NCBI GenBank assembly: GCA_009786775.1
Contig: WQRL01000091.1
Span: 1 to 6,885 of the forward strand
DNA: 6,885 nucleotides
Reading direction: 5' to 3'
DNA from: Oscillospiraceae bacterium
Lineage (GTDB): Bacteria; Bacillota; Clostridia; Oscillospirales; Oscillospiraceae
Part shown: positions 1 to 5,587 of the stretch, one piece after another
Layout: each line of letters starts with the position of its first letter
Position numbering within the stretch: position 1 is the stretch's first letter
The notes under the pieces: model-generated
Database searches by the model: none
The model's input: the letters and a program-made list of their open reading frames with translations, nothing else
What the model was told of the DNA's origin: nothing
Made by a program: the position numbers and the translations under genes

Positions 1-2
1 CC

Positions 3-800
3 GACGGTCGCCAAGAGCATTGGAAACGCAACAGCTTCAAAAACCATCCCCTGACCGTCAAAACCTCTGACAGTTATAGCCAGCACAACTGCTGAAATAA
101 TTGCTCCCACATAGCTGTCAAAGAGATCTGCACCCATGCCTGCCACGTCGCCGACATTGTCGCCGACATTATCAGCTATAACAGCGGGGTTGCGGGGGTC
201 ATCTTCTGGGATTCCTGCTTCAATCTTGCCGACGAGGTCAGCACCCACATCGGCGGCTTTCGTGAAAATACCACCGCCCACGCGGCCAAACAAGGACATG
301 GAGGTTGCTCCTAGGCCGAAGCCTGTTACATATTCCACCTGCTCTTGCGACTGCGCACCGAAGATAATAAATAAAAGCCCCAGGCCGAAAATAGCAAGCC
401 CAACGACACTGAGCCCCATTACTGCACCGCCGCGAAAGGCGATCCGGAGAGCCGGGGGCATTCCGATTCTAGCAGCAGCCGCAGTTCTCACATTGGCCTG
501 TGTGGCAGTCCTCATGCCGAAGTAGCCTGCCAGCAGAGAGAAGGTGCAGCCGAACAGGAATAAAATCGCCGTGTAGAGGTTTACCGCAAAAATAATAACC
601 ACGAACATAACTAAACCGAAAATGCCTATAGTCCGGTATTCTCGGAACAGGAAGGTCATAGCCCCCCCACGTATGTACGAGGCAATTTCACGCATGCGGT
701 CATCGCCATCGTCGTTTTTGTTAATCCATCTGGCGATAAACACGGCGGTTATTAGGGAAACCGCCCCTGCTATTGTGATTGCCAAGAAAATTGTGTCCAT
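3..800 (-). CDS. hppA: Membrane-bound ion-pumping pyrophosphatase, N-terminal part (3' end outside window)
   Basis: Integral membrane pyrophosphatase that couples hydrolysis of cytoplasmic pyrophosphate to export of H+ or Na+. Only the first 266 residues are present, against roughly 650-800 for the family; the gene continues past base 1. Translation starts at ATG 800-798, preceded by a weak GGGATGG site (815-809). Hydrophobic segments occur near residues 3-25 and 55-95, and around residues 130-150. The substrate-binding signature is intact: FTKAADVGADLVGK spans about residues 179-192 (D184, D188, K192) and DNVGDNVGD spans 210-218, carrying the Asp residues that bind Mg-pyrophosphate. The stretch after it (AGMGADLFDSYVGA) is also typical. 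The residues that separate K+-dependent from K+-independent forms lie beyond the window, so the ion pumped cannot be decided. The gene is transcribed divergently from the LysR gene. The family assignment is secure. Confidence 0.96.
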   Translation of the reverse strand, partial: MDTIFLAITIAGAVSLITAVFIARWINKNDDGDDRMREIASYIRGGAMTFLFREYRTIGIFGLVMFVVIIFAVNLYTAILFLFGCTFSLLAGYFGMRTATQANVRTAAAARIGMPPALRIAFRGGAVMGLSVVGLAIFGLGLLFIIFGAQSQEQVEYVTGFGLGATSMSLFGRVGGGIFTKAADVGADLVGKIEAGIPEDDPRNPAVIADNVGDNVGDVAGMGADLFDSYVGAIISAVVLAITVRGFDGQGMVFEAVAFPMLLATV

Positions 801-843
801 TAAAACTACCATCCCTGTTAACTTAAAAATTGTCACAGGCTTG

Positions 844-872
844 ATTATAGCTAATTTGTAAAGAAATATCAA
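844..872 (-). promoter_or_regulatory. Predicted promoter of hppA
   Basis: Read on the minus strand, a TTGATA -35 box (872-867) is followed after 17 bases by a perfect TATAAT -10 box (849-844). Transcription would begin near 838, giving a leader of about 38 bases before the hppA start at 800. The call rests on sequence match and position only. Confidence 0.7.
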
Positions 873-892
873 ACAAAATGTGAAAAGCAGCC

Positions 893-921
893 TTGTAATA
901 GCCTGCGATGTTGAATATAAT
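893..921 (+). promoter_or_regulatory. Predicted promoter of the LysR-type regulator gene
   Basis: A TTGTAA -35 box (893-898) is followed after 17 bases by a perfect TATAAT -10 box (916-921). Transcription would begin near 928, about 34 bases before the ATG at 962. It sits back to back with the hppA promoter (20 bases between the two -35 boxes), so one bound LysR-family protein could affect both directions. No specific operator was resolved. Confidence 0.65.
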
Positions 922-961
922 GCTCAGATAAATAAATTTGTGTGCTTGGAGAAGATAACAG

Positions 962-1876
962 ATGGAAATTAAACAATTGGAAATATTTACCAGTGTTGCG
1001 CGTAAGCTGAGCTTTTCAAAGGCGGCGGACGAACTGTATATATCCCAGCCCACAGTTAGTGCTCAAATTAATTCCCTTGAGAAGTCCCTGGGTGCTCAAC
1101 TTCTAATCCGCAATACCAAAGGGGTTTCCCTGACGAAAACCGGTGAGGAATTTCTCAGCTATGCAAAGAAAATCCTTAGCTTGCGCGATCAGGCTAAAAG
1201 CTGTACAGGCAGCAAGGGGAGAGGTGCAACCGGTGCAATAGACATAATAGCCTCGACACTCCCGGCCCAACACTTGCTGCCGGAGATAATCGCGTCATTT
1301 CAGAAGGAGTGGCCGAACATAATATTCCGTGTAGAGCAGAGCGACAGCGGCAAAGTCGTCGCGGAAATGAATAGCTTTAAGTATGACTTCGGCATGATTG
1401 GCACAAAGCCTGATGGCGAGAGGGGCGATAGATTTGTATGCCACACGATTTTTAATGACGAACTTGTGCTGGTGCTGCCCAAGGGCTTCGCGGCTGAAGA
1501 CTTGGATAACTTCTCGCAGGGGAAACTTGCCCAGCTTATAACCAAAACGCCCTTTTTGATGCGTGAAAGCGGTTCCGGGACAAGGACGGAGATAGGGGAT
1601 ATTCTTGACAAAAGCGGCGTGGACATTCAAAAGCTGCATGTCCCAGCTTATTTTCCCGATGCCCACAGCATTCTGGCGGCGGTGTCCAAAGGCGTGGGCA
1701 TATCCCTTGTTTCAAAAATAGCTGCGGACATGTATGTAAAAGCGGGCTTAGTAAAGCAGATAGAGATGACGGGTGGACTGTTCACGCGCCAAATCTATCT
1801 GATTTATAACAAAGAGCTATGGCTCTCACCCATGCAAAGAGCGTTTGTGGATTATGTGCGCGGCGGAGTGCAGTGA
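962..1876 (+). CDS. LysR-type transcriptional regulator, possibly linked to selenium metabolism
   Basis: A 304-residue DNA-binding regulator of normal LysR length. The N-terminal winged helix-turn-helix covers about residues 1-60, with the recognition region around SKAADELYISQPTVSAQI (19-36) and the LysR-typical LEKSLGAQLLIR (39-50). The effector-binding domain spans about residues 90-300 and resembles the CysB/CysL-like periplasmic-binding-protein fold. The start is ATG 962, with GGAGAAG (948-954) seven bases upstream. The gene is divergent from hppA and convergent with selD, ending 16 bases from the selD stop. Clostridial genomes contain a LysR subfamily that travels with selenium genes, and the selD neighbour makes membership likely; this is inference from context, not from a diagnostic residue. 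Its effector and targets are unknown, and autoregulation or control of hppA from the shared intergenic region is equally possible. Confidence 0.93.
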   Translation: MEIKQLEIFTSVARKLSFSKAADELYISQPTVSAQINSLEKSLGAQLLIRNTKGVSLTKTGEEFLSYAKKILSLRDQAKSCTGSKGRGATGAIDIIASTLPAQHLLPEIIASFQKEWPNIIFRVEQSDSGKVVAEMNSFKYDFGMIGTKPDGERGDRFVCHTIFNDELVLVLPKGFAAEDLDNFSQGKLAQLITKTPFLMRESGSGTRTEIGDILDKSGVDIQKLHVPAYFPDAHSILAAVSKGVGISLVSKIAADMYVKAGLVKQIEMTGGLFTRQIYLIYNKELWLSPMQRAFVDYVRGGVQ

Positions 1877-1889
1877 GAAACACTCTGCC
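1862..1889. terminator. Hairpin over the LysR stop codon, possible weak bidirectional terminator
   Basis: GGCGGAGTG (1862-1870) pairs with CACTCTGCC (1881-1889) over nine base pairs, one of them G-U, around a 10-base loop that contains the LysR stop codon. It fills the junction between the two convergent genes. No T-run follows directly in either direction; the nearest on the plus strand is seven Ts at 1909-1915. Classical intrinsic termination is therefore uncertain. Confidence 0.4.
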
Positions 1890-1892
1890 CAT

Positions 1893-2918
1893 CTACAGGA
1901 CGATTATGTTTTTTTCTGCCCTTGGTATAACCTCCCCTGCAACGCAGCAGGCGGGGTCTTGGTCTTTAAGCGCCTCGAGCAGGGCCTCGGCATCGTCAGG
2001 GTGGACACTTATTAGAAGGCCGCCGGAGGTTTGCGGGTCGAGAAGTATTTCCTCCATGGGCATTGAAACTCCGCAAAATTCAACTAGTTCCTGCACATAA
2101 TTGCGGTTTTTCGTGCCGCCGCCTGTGGTTAAAAATTCTCCTGCTAAGCGCTCTGCTTCCTTTATGTACAAAATATTAGATGAATGCACGCAGATGGAAT
2201 AATCCGGGCAGACCATCTCGTTTAGGTGCCCTAGAAAACCGAAGCCTGTAACATCAGTGCAACTGTGGATGCGGAAGCCTCTGGCAATCTCAAAGGCGTA
2301 TTTGTTCAGGCGCTCCATGCTCCTGACAGCCTGTAAGTACCCTTCCTCCGATGCCAGGCCTGATTTGTATGAAGCCGTAATCATCCCAACCCCCAGCGGC
2401 TTTGTAAGTATTATGCGGTCGCCTACTTGGCATCTGTTGTTATACATTATCTTCCCGGGGTGGACGGTGCCTGTCACCGAGAGGCCGTACTTGGGCTCTT
2501 TGTCATTGATTGAATGCCCGCCGCAGAGCGTACCGCCTGCTTCCAAAACCTTCTCAGCGCCACCGCGCAGAATTTCACCGAGGATGGCAGGATCCTCATC
2601 TTCAGGAAAGCATACTATGTTCAGGGCTGTTTTCACCTCGCCGCCCATGGCGTAGATATCGCTGAGGGAATTGGCTGCGGCGATTTTTCCAAAAAGATAA
2701 GGGTCGTCTACCATAGGTGGGAAAAAGTCCAGCGTGTTTACAATAGCCAGGTCGTCAGATAGCTTGTAGACTGACCCATCATCAGAGGTGTCAAATCCCA
2801 CAAGCAAGTCTGGGTCTTTAGGCTTAGGTATATGCGAAATAACATCTTGCAGCATTCCATGCGGCAATTTTGAGATTCAGCCGCCGCAGGCTGTAAATTT
2901 GTTTAGTTTCTTAATCAT
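1893..2918 (-). CDS. selD: Selenide, water dikinase (selenophosphate synthetase), a selenoprotein with in-frame TGA
   Basis: Makes selenophosphate from selenide and ATP, the selenium donor for selenocysteine tRNA and selenouridine. The full product is 341 residues if the TGA at 2879-2877 is read as selenocysteine 14. The start is ATG 2918-2916, with GGAG 11 bases upstream; an in-frame GTG at 2939-2937 is a weaker alternative. The N-terminus reads TACGG-Sec-ISKLP, which places Sec14 and Lys17 in the same relation as catalytic Cys17 and Lys20 of E. coli SelD. Downstream motifs are intact: metal-binding VGFDTSDDG (about 40-48), TLDFF with D64, AAANSLSDIYAMGG with D87, GGHSI, TDVTGFGFLGHL and LDPQTSGGLL. 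A gene caller that stops at TGA would begin at a TTG (2867) and lose the active site. The gene is convergent with the LysR gene and has its own promoter. The SelD assignment is secure and the Sec reading is very likely. Confidence 0.95.
2847..2867 (-). promoter_or_regulatory. Predicted bacterial SECIS hairpin in selD
   Basis: Immediately after the TGA, the selD mRNA can fold TTGC (2867-2864), an unpaired C, GCAT (2862-2859), loop GGA (2858-2856), ATGC (2855-2852), an unpaired T and GCAA (2850-2847). That gives eight base pairs, one mismatch and a G-containing apical loop 19-20 bases after the UGA. This is the distance range in which bacterial SelB-binding SECIS loops are found. The hairpin is entirely inside the coding sequence, as usual in bacteria. 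Confidence 0.75.
2877..2879 (-). other. Selenocysteine codon (TGA) of selD
   Basis: This in-frame TGA falls exactly at the catalytic Cys/Sec position of SelD. The reading frame is open and family-like on both sides, and Lys17 follows three residues later. A frameshift or nonsense mutation is unlikely because homology continues in the same frame and a SECIS-like hairpin follows. Confidence 0.9.
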
Positions 2919-2961
2919 GTTTTTATATACTCCATTCACCAGGATGCAAGCTGTATGTTCA

Positions 2962-2989
2962 ATTGTATCAAATAGCAAGATATTGTCAA
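2962..2989 (-). promoter_or_regulatory. Predicted selD promoter
   Basis: On the minus strand, a consensus TTGACA -35 box (2989-2984) is followed after 16 bases by TACAAT (2967-2962). Transcription would begin near 2955, leaving a leader of about 37 bases before the selD ATG. The -35 region shares TTGACAAYATC with the divergent operon promoter at 3075. Confidence 0.75.
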
Positions 2990-3074
2990 CAGTGGTTCTA
3001 GCACCCCCACTTTGACTGGCCTGTGGACTGTAACGTGGATAGTAACCAAGACGGTGCCGAAAAAGCAAATTTTA

Positions 3075-3103
3075 TTGACAACATCAAAGACATAGCGTAT
3101 ACT
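3075..3103 (+). promoter_or_regulatory. Predicted promoter of the ECF-transporter operon and its leader RNA
   Basis: A perfect TTGACA -35 box (3075-3080) and a TATACT -10 box (3098-3103) are separated by the optimal 17 bases. Transcription would start near 3110, leaving about 200 bases of untranslated leader before the first gene at 3313. Such a strong core promoter plus a long structured leader suggests control after initiation. No other candidate this good was seen closer to the gene. Confidence 0.8.
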
Positions 3104-3109
3104 TTTTCC

Positions 3110-3312
3110 GATGAATTAAATACAATTATCGGAAGTGATATGTGGACGAGCAGACCTCTTTCGCGGTGGGGCACATAGGCCGGAAAGGCCTGTGCTGTTT
3201 TGCTTTGCATGACCCCTGTCACATTTGTTTTGAGCAGAACCTATCCGCTCCTTGCCGTGACGACGGGAAGCGGGTATTTTGTTTGGAATTTTAAGAAAGT
3301 AGGAGAAACCGT
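3110..3312 (+). ncRNA. Structured 5' leader, candidate riboswitch (class not identified)
   Basis: The leader contains several pairing elements. GGGG (3168-3171) can pair with CCCC (3213-3216), enclosing a GC-rich hairpin at 3171-3195. A second hairpin covers 3251-3270: CTT/AAG, a G-G mismatch, CCGT/ACGG and a GACG loop, extended by CCG 3245-3247 with CGG 3271-3273 across a bulge. TATGTG (3139-3144) is complementary to CACATA (3172-3177), which competes with the first hairpin. CTCCT (3248-3252) is complementary to the ribosome binding site AGGAG (3301-3305), which competes with the second. GAGCAGACCT (3148-3157) recurs as GAGCAGAACCT (3232-3242). Alternating structures like these are what a riboswitch expression platform needs. 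The signature boxes of TPP and cobalamin riboswitches are absent. A Moco RNA is my leading guess from gene context, with low confidence. Confidence 0.5.
3171..3204 (+). terminator. Terminator-like hairpin inside the leader (possible attenuator)
   Basis: GCAC (3171-3174), a two-base bulge and AGGCC (3177-3181) pair with GGCCT (3187-3191) and GTGC (3192-3195) around a GGAAA loop. The stem is followed by TGTTTTGCTTT, which is T-rich but interrupted. It could end transcription about 95 bases after the predicted start, or simply be a structural arm of the leader. Confidence 0.4.
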
Positions 3313-3894
3313 ATGGTTAGAAAATTTATAAACGGATTTACAATCTACCATCTGATGATAATAACTCTGCTGGCAGCTCTTGGCATCGCGGTGAAAATAC
3401 CGTTACAGCCGCTTATTCACATGATATCGGGGCCTCTGCTGATGCCCGGGGGAGCGCTGGCGGGCGGTCTGTATATGATGTTTATAGTTCTGGCCGTATC
3501 CATAACGGGCAGGCCCGGCGCGGCCTTTCTTTGCGGCTTTGTACAAGCTATTTTGGTTATGATAACAGGGCTCGGTGGACACCATGGGGCCCTGACGATA
3601 TTTACATACACAATGCCTGGTATTATAGTAGACCTTATGATGCTAGTGAGCAGGCACCGCGGCTGTTGCCGCGCCTGCTGTTTCTTCGGCTGTATGCTGG
3701 CAAATGTGACAGGTACACTAATGGTAAGTTTTGCATTCTTTGCACTGCCGCTTGTCCCTATGCTCTTGAGGTTAGGCTCGGCGGCGCTGTCTGGCGCCAT
3801 AGGGGGGCTTGTGGCCTGGGAAGTTGCAAAGCATCTTGGCAAGATTATTAAAATAGGCGGCAAAAGCCCTAAATCAGCAAAAAATCAGGAGTAG
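3313..3894 (+). CDS. ECF transporter S component, YkoE/ABC_cobalt-like
   Basis: A 193-residue integral membrane protein expected to be the substrate-binding S component of an energy-coupling-factor importer. Six hydrophobic segments can be seen, near residues 12-33, 46-66, 68-90, 96-113, 118-142 and 146-168. A basic, hydrophilic tail of about 25 residues ends in KSPKSAKNQE. The ITGRPGAAFLCGFVQAIL stretch (about 64-81) resembles the corresponding RKPGAAL region of Bacillus YkoE, a thiamine-precursor S component; the ligand cannot be inferred from this alone. A loop near 116-128 is cysteine-rich (RGCCRACCFFGC). The start is ATG 3313, with AGGAG (3301-3305) seven bases upstream. It is the first gene of the operon, and an ECF-type ATPase lies four genes later, supporting the call. 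The usual EcfT protein is not seen and may lie beyond the right edge. Confidence 0.8.
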   Translation: MVRKFINGFTIYHLMIITLLAALGIAVKIPLQPLIHMISGPLLMPGGALAGGLYMMFIVLAVSITGRPGAAFLCGFVQAILVMITGLGGHHGALTIFTYTMPGIIVDLMMLVSRHRGCCRACCFFGCMLANVTGTLMVSFAFFALPLVPMLLRLGSAALSGAIGGLVAWEVAKHLGKIIKIGGKSPKSAKNQE

Positions 3895-3897
3895 GCC

Positions 3898-5004
3898 ATG
3901 AAGCGAAGCATAATTAATATAATTACAATACTGACCTTACTGACTTTGGCTCTGGCTGTAGCGGCGTGTGACGGCGGTGCGGCTCCGAGCGCAGAAAACA
4001 CCCCTGACGCGGCTGCAACGAAAGCCCATGGAAGCTACAGGGCTCTGGATTATCCGAGCGAAATAGGTGTCGTGGATGCTTCCGGAACCCGCAGGCTAGG
4101 GGCTGGGGAGCTTGACGGCAGGGCTGTTTCAGATTTGTTGGAAGCACAACACGATGTTATGGTGTTCGGCCGTGGAGGCTGGCAGCTGCGGGATACAGAT
4201 TTCTCAGAGGCCTCAATCTCCATATACGGAGGCAGGATTGACTACATTGCGGGCGATGGCACAGTCCATGCCAACATAGTGGGCATTATGGCAGATGCTC
4301 CCGAGCGTTCAATATCGCAGCTACACCACGATGTGCGTGAAGCACTGAGCGGCGGGGAGAGAGTCTTGGCACTGTTTCTTGACGGCTGGGGTTTGGAAAA
4401 GTTTTACTACCACATGGACAGTGCGCCGTTTTTAGCAAGCCTGGATAATATTCCGGCCCTGGTGGCATATCCTCCGATTACAAATGTCGGCCTAGCCACG
4501 GTTTTGTCCGGAGTGCTGCCTAATGTACATGGCATCCACGCCAGGGCTGACAGGATGATGCGCGAGGGAGTGCAGGATATCTTTGGCTGGGCAAGGGATA
4601 ATGGGCATAGCGTCGCATACATCCAAGGCCACACAGGAATAATTCACACGAGCGTCACACCTTTGATGTCGCCTGATGTGGACGGGAAATACGGTACGGA
4701 CAATGAAATATTTGAAAATGCCAAAAGAAATCTGGATGTGGACTTCATGTTTATCCACTTTCAGGGGATTGATGACGAGGGGCACACTTATGGCCCGTAT
4801 TCCCCTGAAGTAGCCGCGAGAATGGCTCTGATTGACGGGTACATAGAGTACTTGGTAGAGAATTTCGGGCCTGCGGCAGTTATAATAACGGCAGACCACG
4901 GCATGCGTGATATAGAGGGCAATCCATTCCGCTTGGGAGATCACTTGGACATAAGCCATGAGGAAATGATAGTGCCTTACATTTTATTTCGGAGCGGGAG
5001 GTAA
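3898..5004 (+). CDS. Lipoprotein phosphoesterase of the alkaline phosphatase/nucleotide pyrophosphatase superfamily
   Basis: A 368-residue protein predicted to be lipid-anchored outside the membrane: a hydrophobic signal ends in lipobox V-A-A-C with Cys24, followed by a low-complexity linker. Residues about 45-150 form an N-terminal region I do not recognise. The catalytic domain starts at LALFLDGWG, with metal ligand D162. Thr195 in PPITNVGLATVLSG aligns with the nucleophilic Thr of NPP-type phosphodiesterases, and NVHGI follows as in that family. Further metal ligands are D292 and H296 in DDEGH, D333-H334 in TADHGM, and H354 (or H349) near the end. The domain is shorter than typical NPPs, and Arg216 occupies the place of their conserved substrate-binding Asn. 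It is probably a phosphodiesterase, pyrophosphatase or phosphatase, substrate unknown. AGGAG (3887-3891) overlaps the preceding stop region and lies six bases before the ATG. The operon context suggests it processes a ligand for the transporter. Confidence 0.85.
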   Translation: MKRSIINIITILTLLTLALAVAACDGGAAPSAENTPDAAATKAHGSYRALDYPSEIGVVDASGTRRLGAGELDGRAVSDLLEAQHDVMVFGRGGWQLRDTDFSEASISIYGGRIDYIAGDGTVHANIVGIMADAPERSISQLHHDVREALSGGERVLALFLDGWGLEKFYYHMDSAPFLASLDNIPALVAYPPITNVGLATVLSGVLPNVHGIHARADRMMREGVQDIFGWARDNGHSVAYIQGHTGIIHTSVTPLMSPDVDGKYGTDNEIFENAKRNLDVDFMFIHFQGIDDEGHTYGPYSPEVAARMALIDGYIEYLVENFGPAAVIITADHGMRDIEGNPFRLGDHLDISHEEMIVPYILFRSGR

Positions 5005-5010
5005 CAAATA

Positions 5011-5577
5011 ATGAGTGAACAAAACGGACAAACTGAGCAAAACAACCAGCCTGAGCAGACTGGCAAAAAGAAAGCAGGCAAGGGCACAATAGCCATGATT
5101 GCGGCCTTTGCAGTGCTTGTAGCGGTGGTGGCTGTAACTGCTATACTAAACCGCGAGGCAATAGAGGAGCGTATGGAGCTTCAGGAAGCCGGAGAGTTTC
5201 TGGTGACAATTGGCGATGAAACCCATAGTGTTTCACTAGGGGATTTGCTGAACCTAAGTCCAGTGGAAGTTACATCCAGCCCTAGAGGGGAGCTGCGCAC
5301 CTTTACAGGGGTGCCGCTTGTTAGAATACTCGACTTTCTGAGTATTGATTTTTCTCAGACCAGAACCATAGTGTTTACCTCCCTTGACGGCTTTGCCACT
5401 GCACTGGGGATTGAGGAAGCGGTTGATGAAACTAACACATTTATAGTGTTTGAGGAAGACGGGCAGCCGCTGGGCACCAGGGAAGAAGGCGGGCGCGGGC
5501 CTTACATGGTTGTGGTGGCCCTCGACCCCTTTCCGAATAGATGGGCGAGATATCTAATGGAAGTAACATTACAGTAG
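5011..5577 (+). CDS. Membrane-anchored protein with a cysteine-less sulfite-oxidase-like (molybdopterin-fold) domain
   Basis: A 188-residue protein. A hydrophilic, Gln/Asn/Lys-rich N-terminus (1-26) precedes one membrane segment (about 27-45), so the domain at residues 59-188 should be extracytoplasmic. That domain resembles the oxidoreductase molybdopterin-binding fold (Pfam PF00174): VSLGDLLNL, then RTFTGVPLVRILDFL, IVFTSLDGFATAL, FIVFEEDGQPLG, GGRGPYMVVVALD and a final RYLMEVTL. The protein contains no cysteine at all, so it lacks the residue that coordinates molybdenum in sulfite oxidases, and a redox role of that type is unlikely. A binding role is my inference. GGGAGG (4996-5001) lies nine bases before the ATG. 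It is a paralogue of the C-terminal half of the next gene product; the last 60 or so residues are close to 50 percent identical by eye. Confidence 0.75.
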   Translation: MSEQNGQTEQNNQPEQTGKKKAGKGTIAMIAAFAVLVAVVAVTAILNREAIEERMELQEAGEFLVTIGDETHSVSLGDLLNLSPVEVTSSPRGELRTFTGVPLVRILDFLSIDFSQTRTIVFTSLDGFATALGIEEAVDETNTFIVFEEDGQPLGTREEGGRGPYMVVVALDPFPNRWARYLMEVTLQ

Positions 5578-5587
5578 GAGGCACACA

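Noticed and set aside
136..525. 129-residue plus-strand ORF
   Set aside because: Antisense shadow of hppA, which has intact family motifs on the other strand; composition is Pro/Thr/Ser-rich as expected for a shadow.
1893..2867. Shorter selD starting at TTG 2867
   Set aside because: It drops the catalytic Cys/Sec and Lys; homology clearly continues upstream through the TGA to ATG 2918.
2877..3068. Separate 63-residue minus-strand ORF ending at TGA 2877
   Set aside because: Its end is the true N-terminus of selD; the rest is promoter and leader DNA, with the selD promoter lying inside it.
3160..3174. T-box leader, because of CGCGGTGGGG
   Set aside because: The T-box consensus AGGGTGG-ACCGCG is not present on either strand here.
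2998..3222. 74-residue minus-strand ORF
   Set aside because: No recognisable protein features; it overlaps the operon promoter and the structured leader.
3125..3225. Selenocysteine tRNA (selC) next to selD, or another tRNA
   Set aside because: No acceptor-stem pairing with a GGTTCGA-type T loop or TCA anticodon arm could be assembled.
3110..3312. TPP or cobalamin riboswitch
   Set aside because: I find no CTGAGA box as in TPP RNAs and no GCCACTG or AGCCAGGAGACC-type B12 boxes.
3417..3863. 148-residue minus-strand ORF
   Set aside because: Antisense shadow of the S component gene.
4492..4959. 155-residue minus-strand ORF
   Set aside because: Antisense to the phosphoesterase catalytic domain; no signal, ribosome site or family resemblance.
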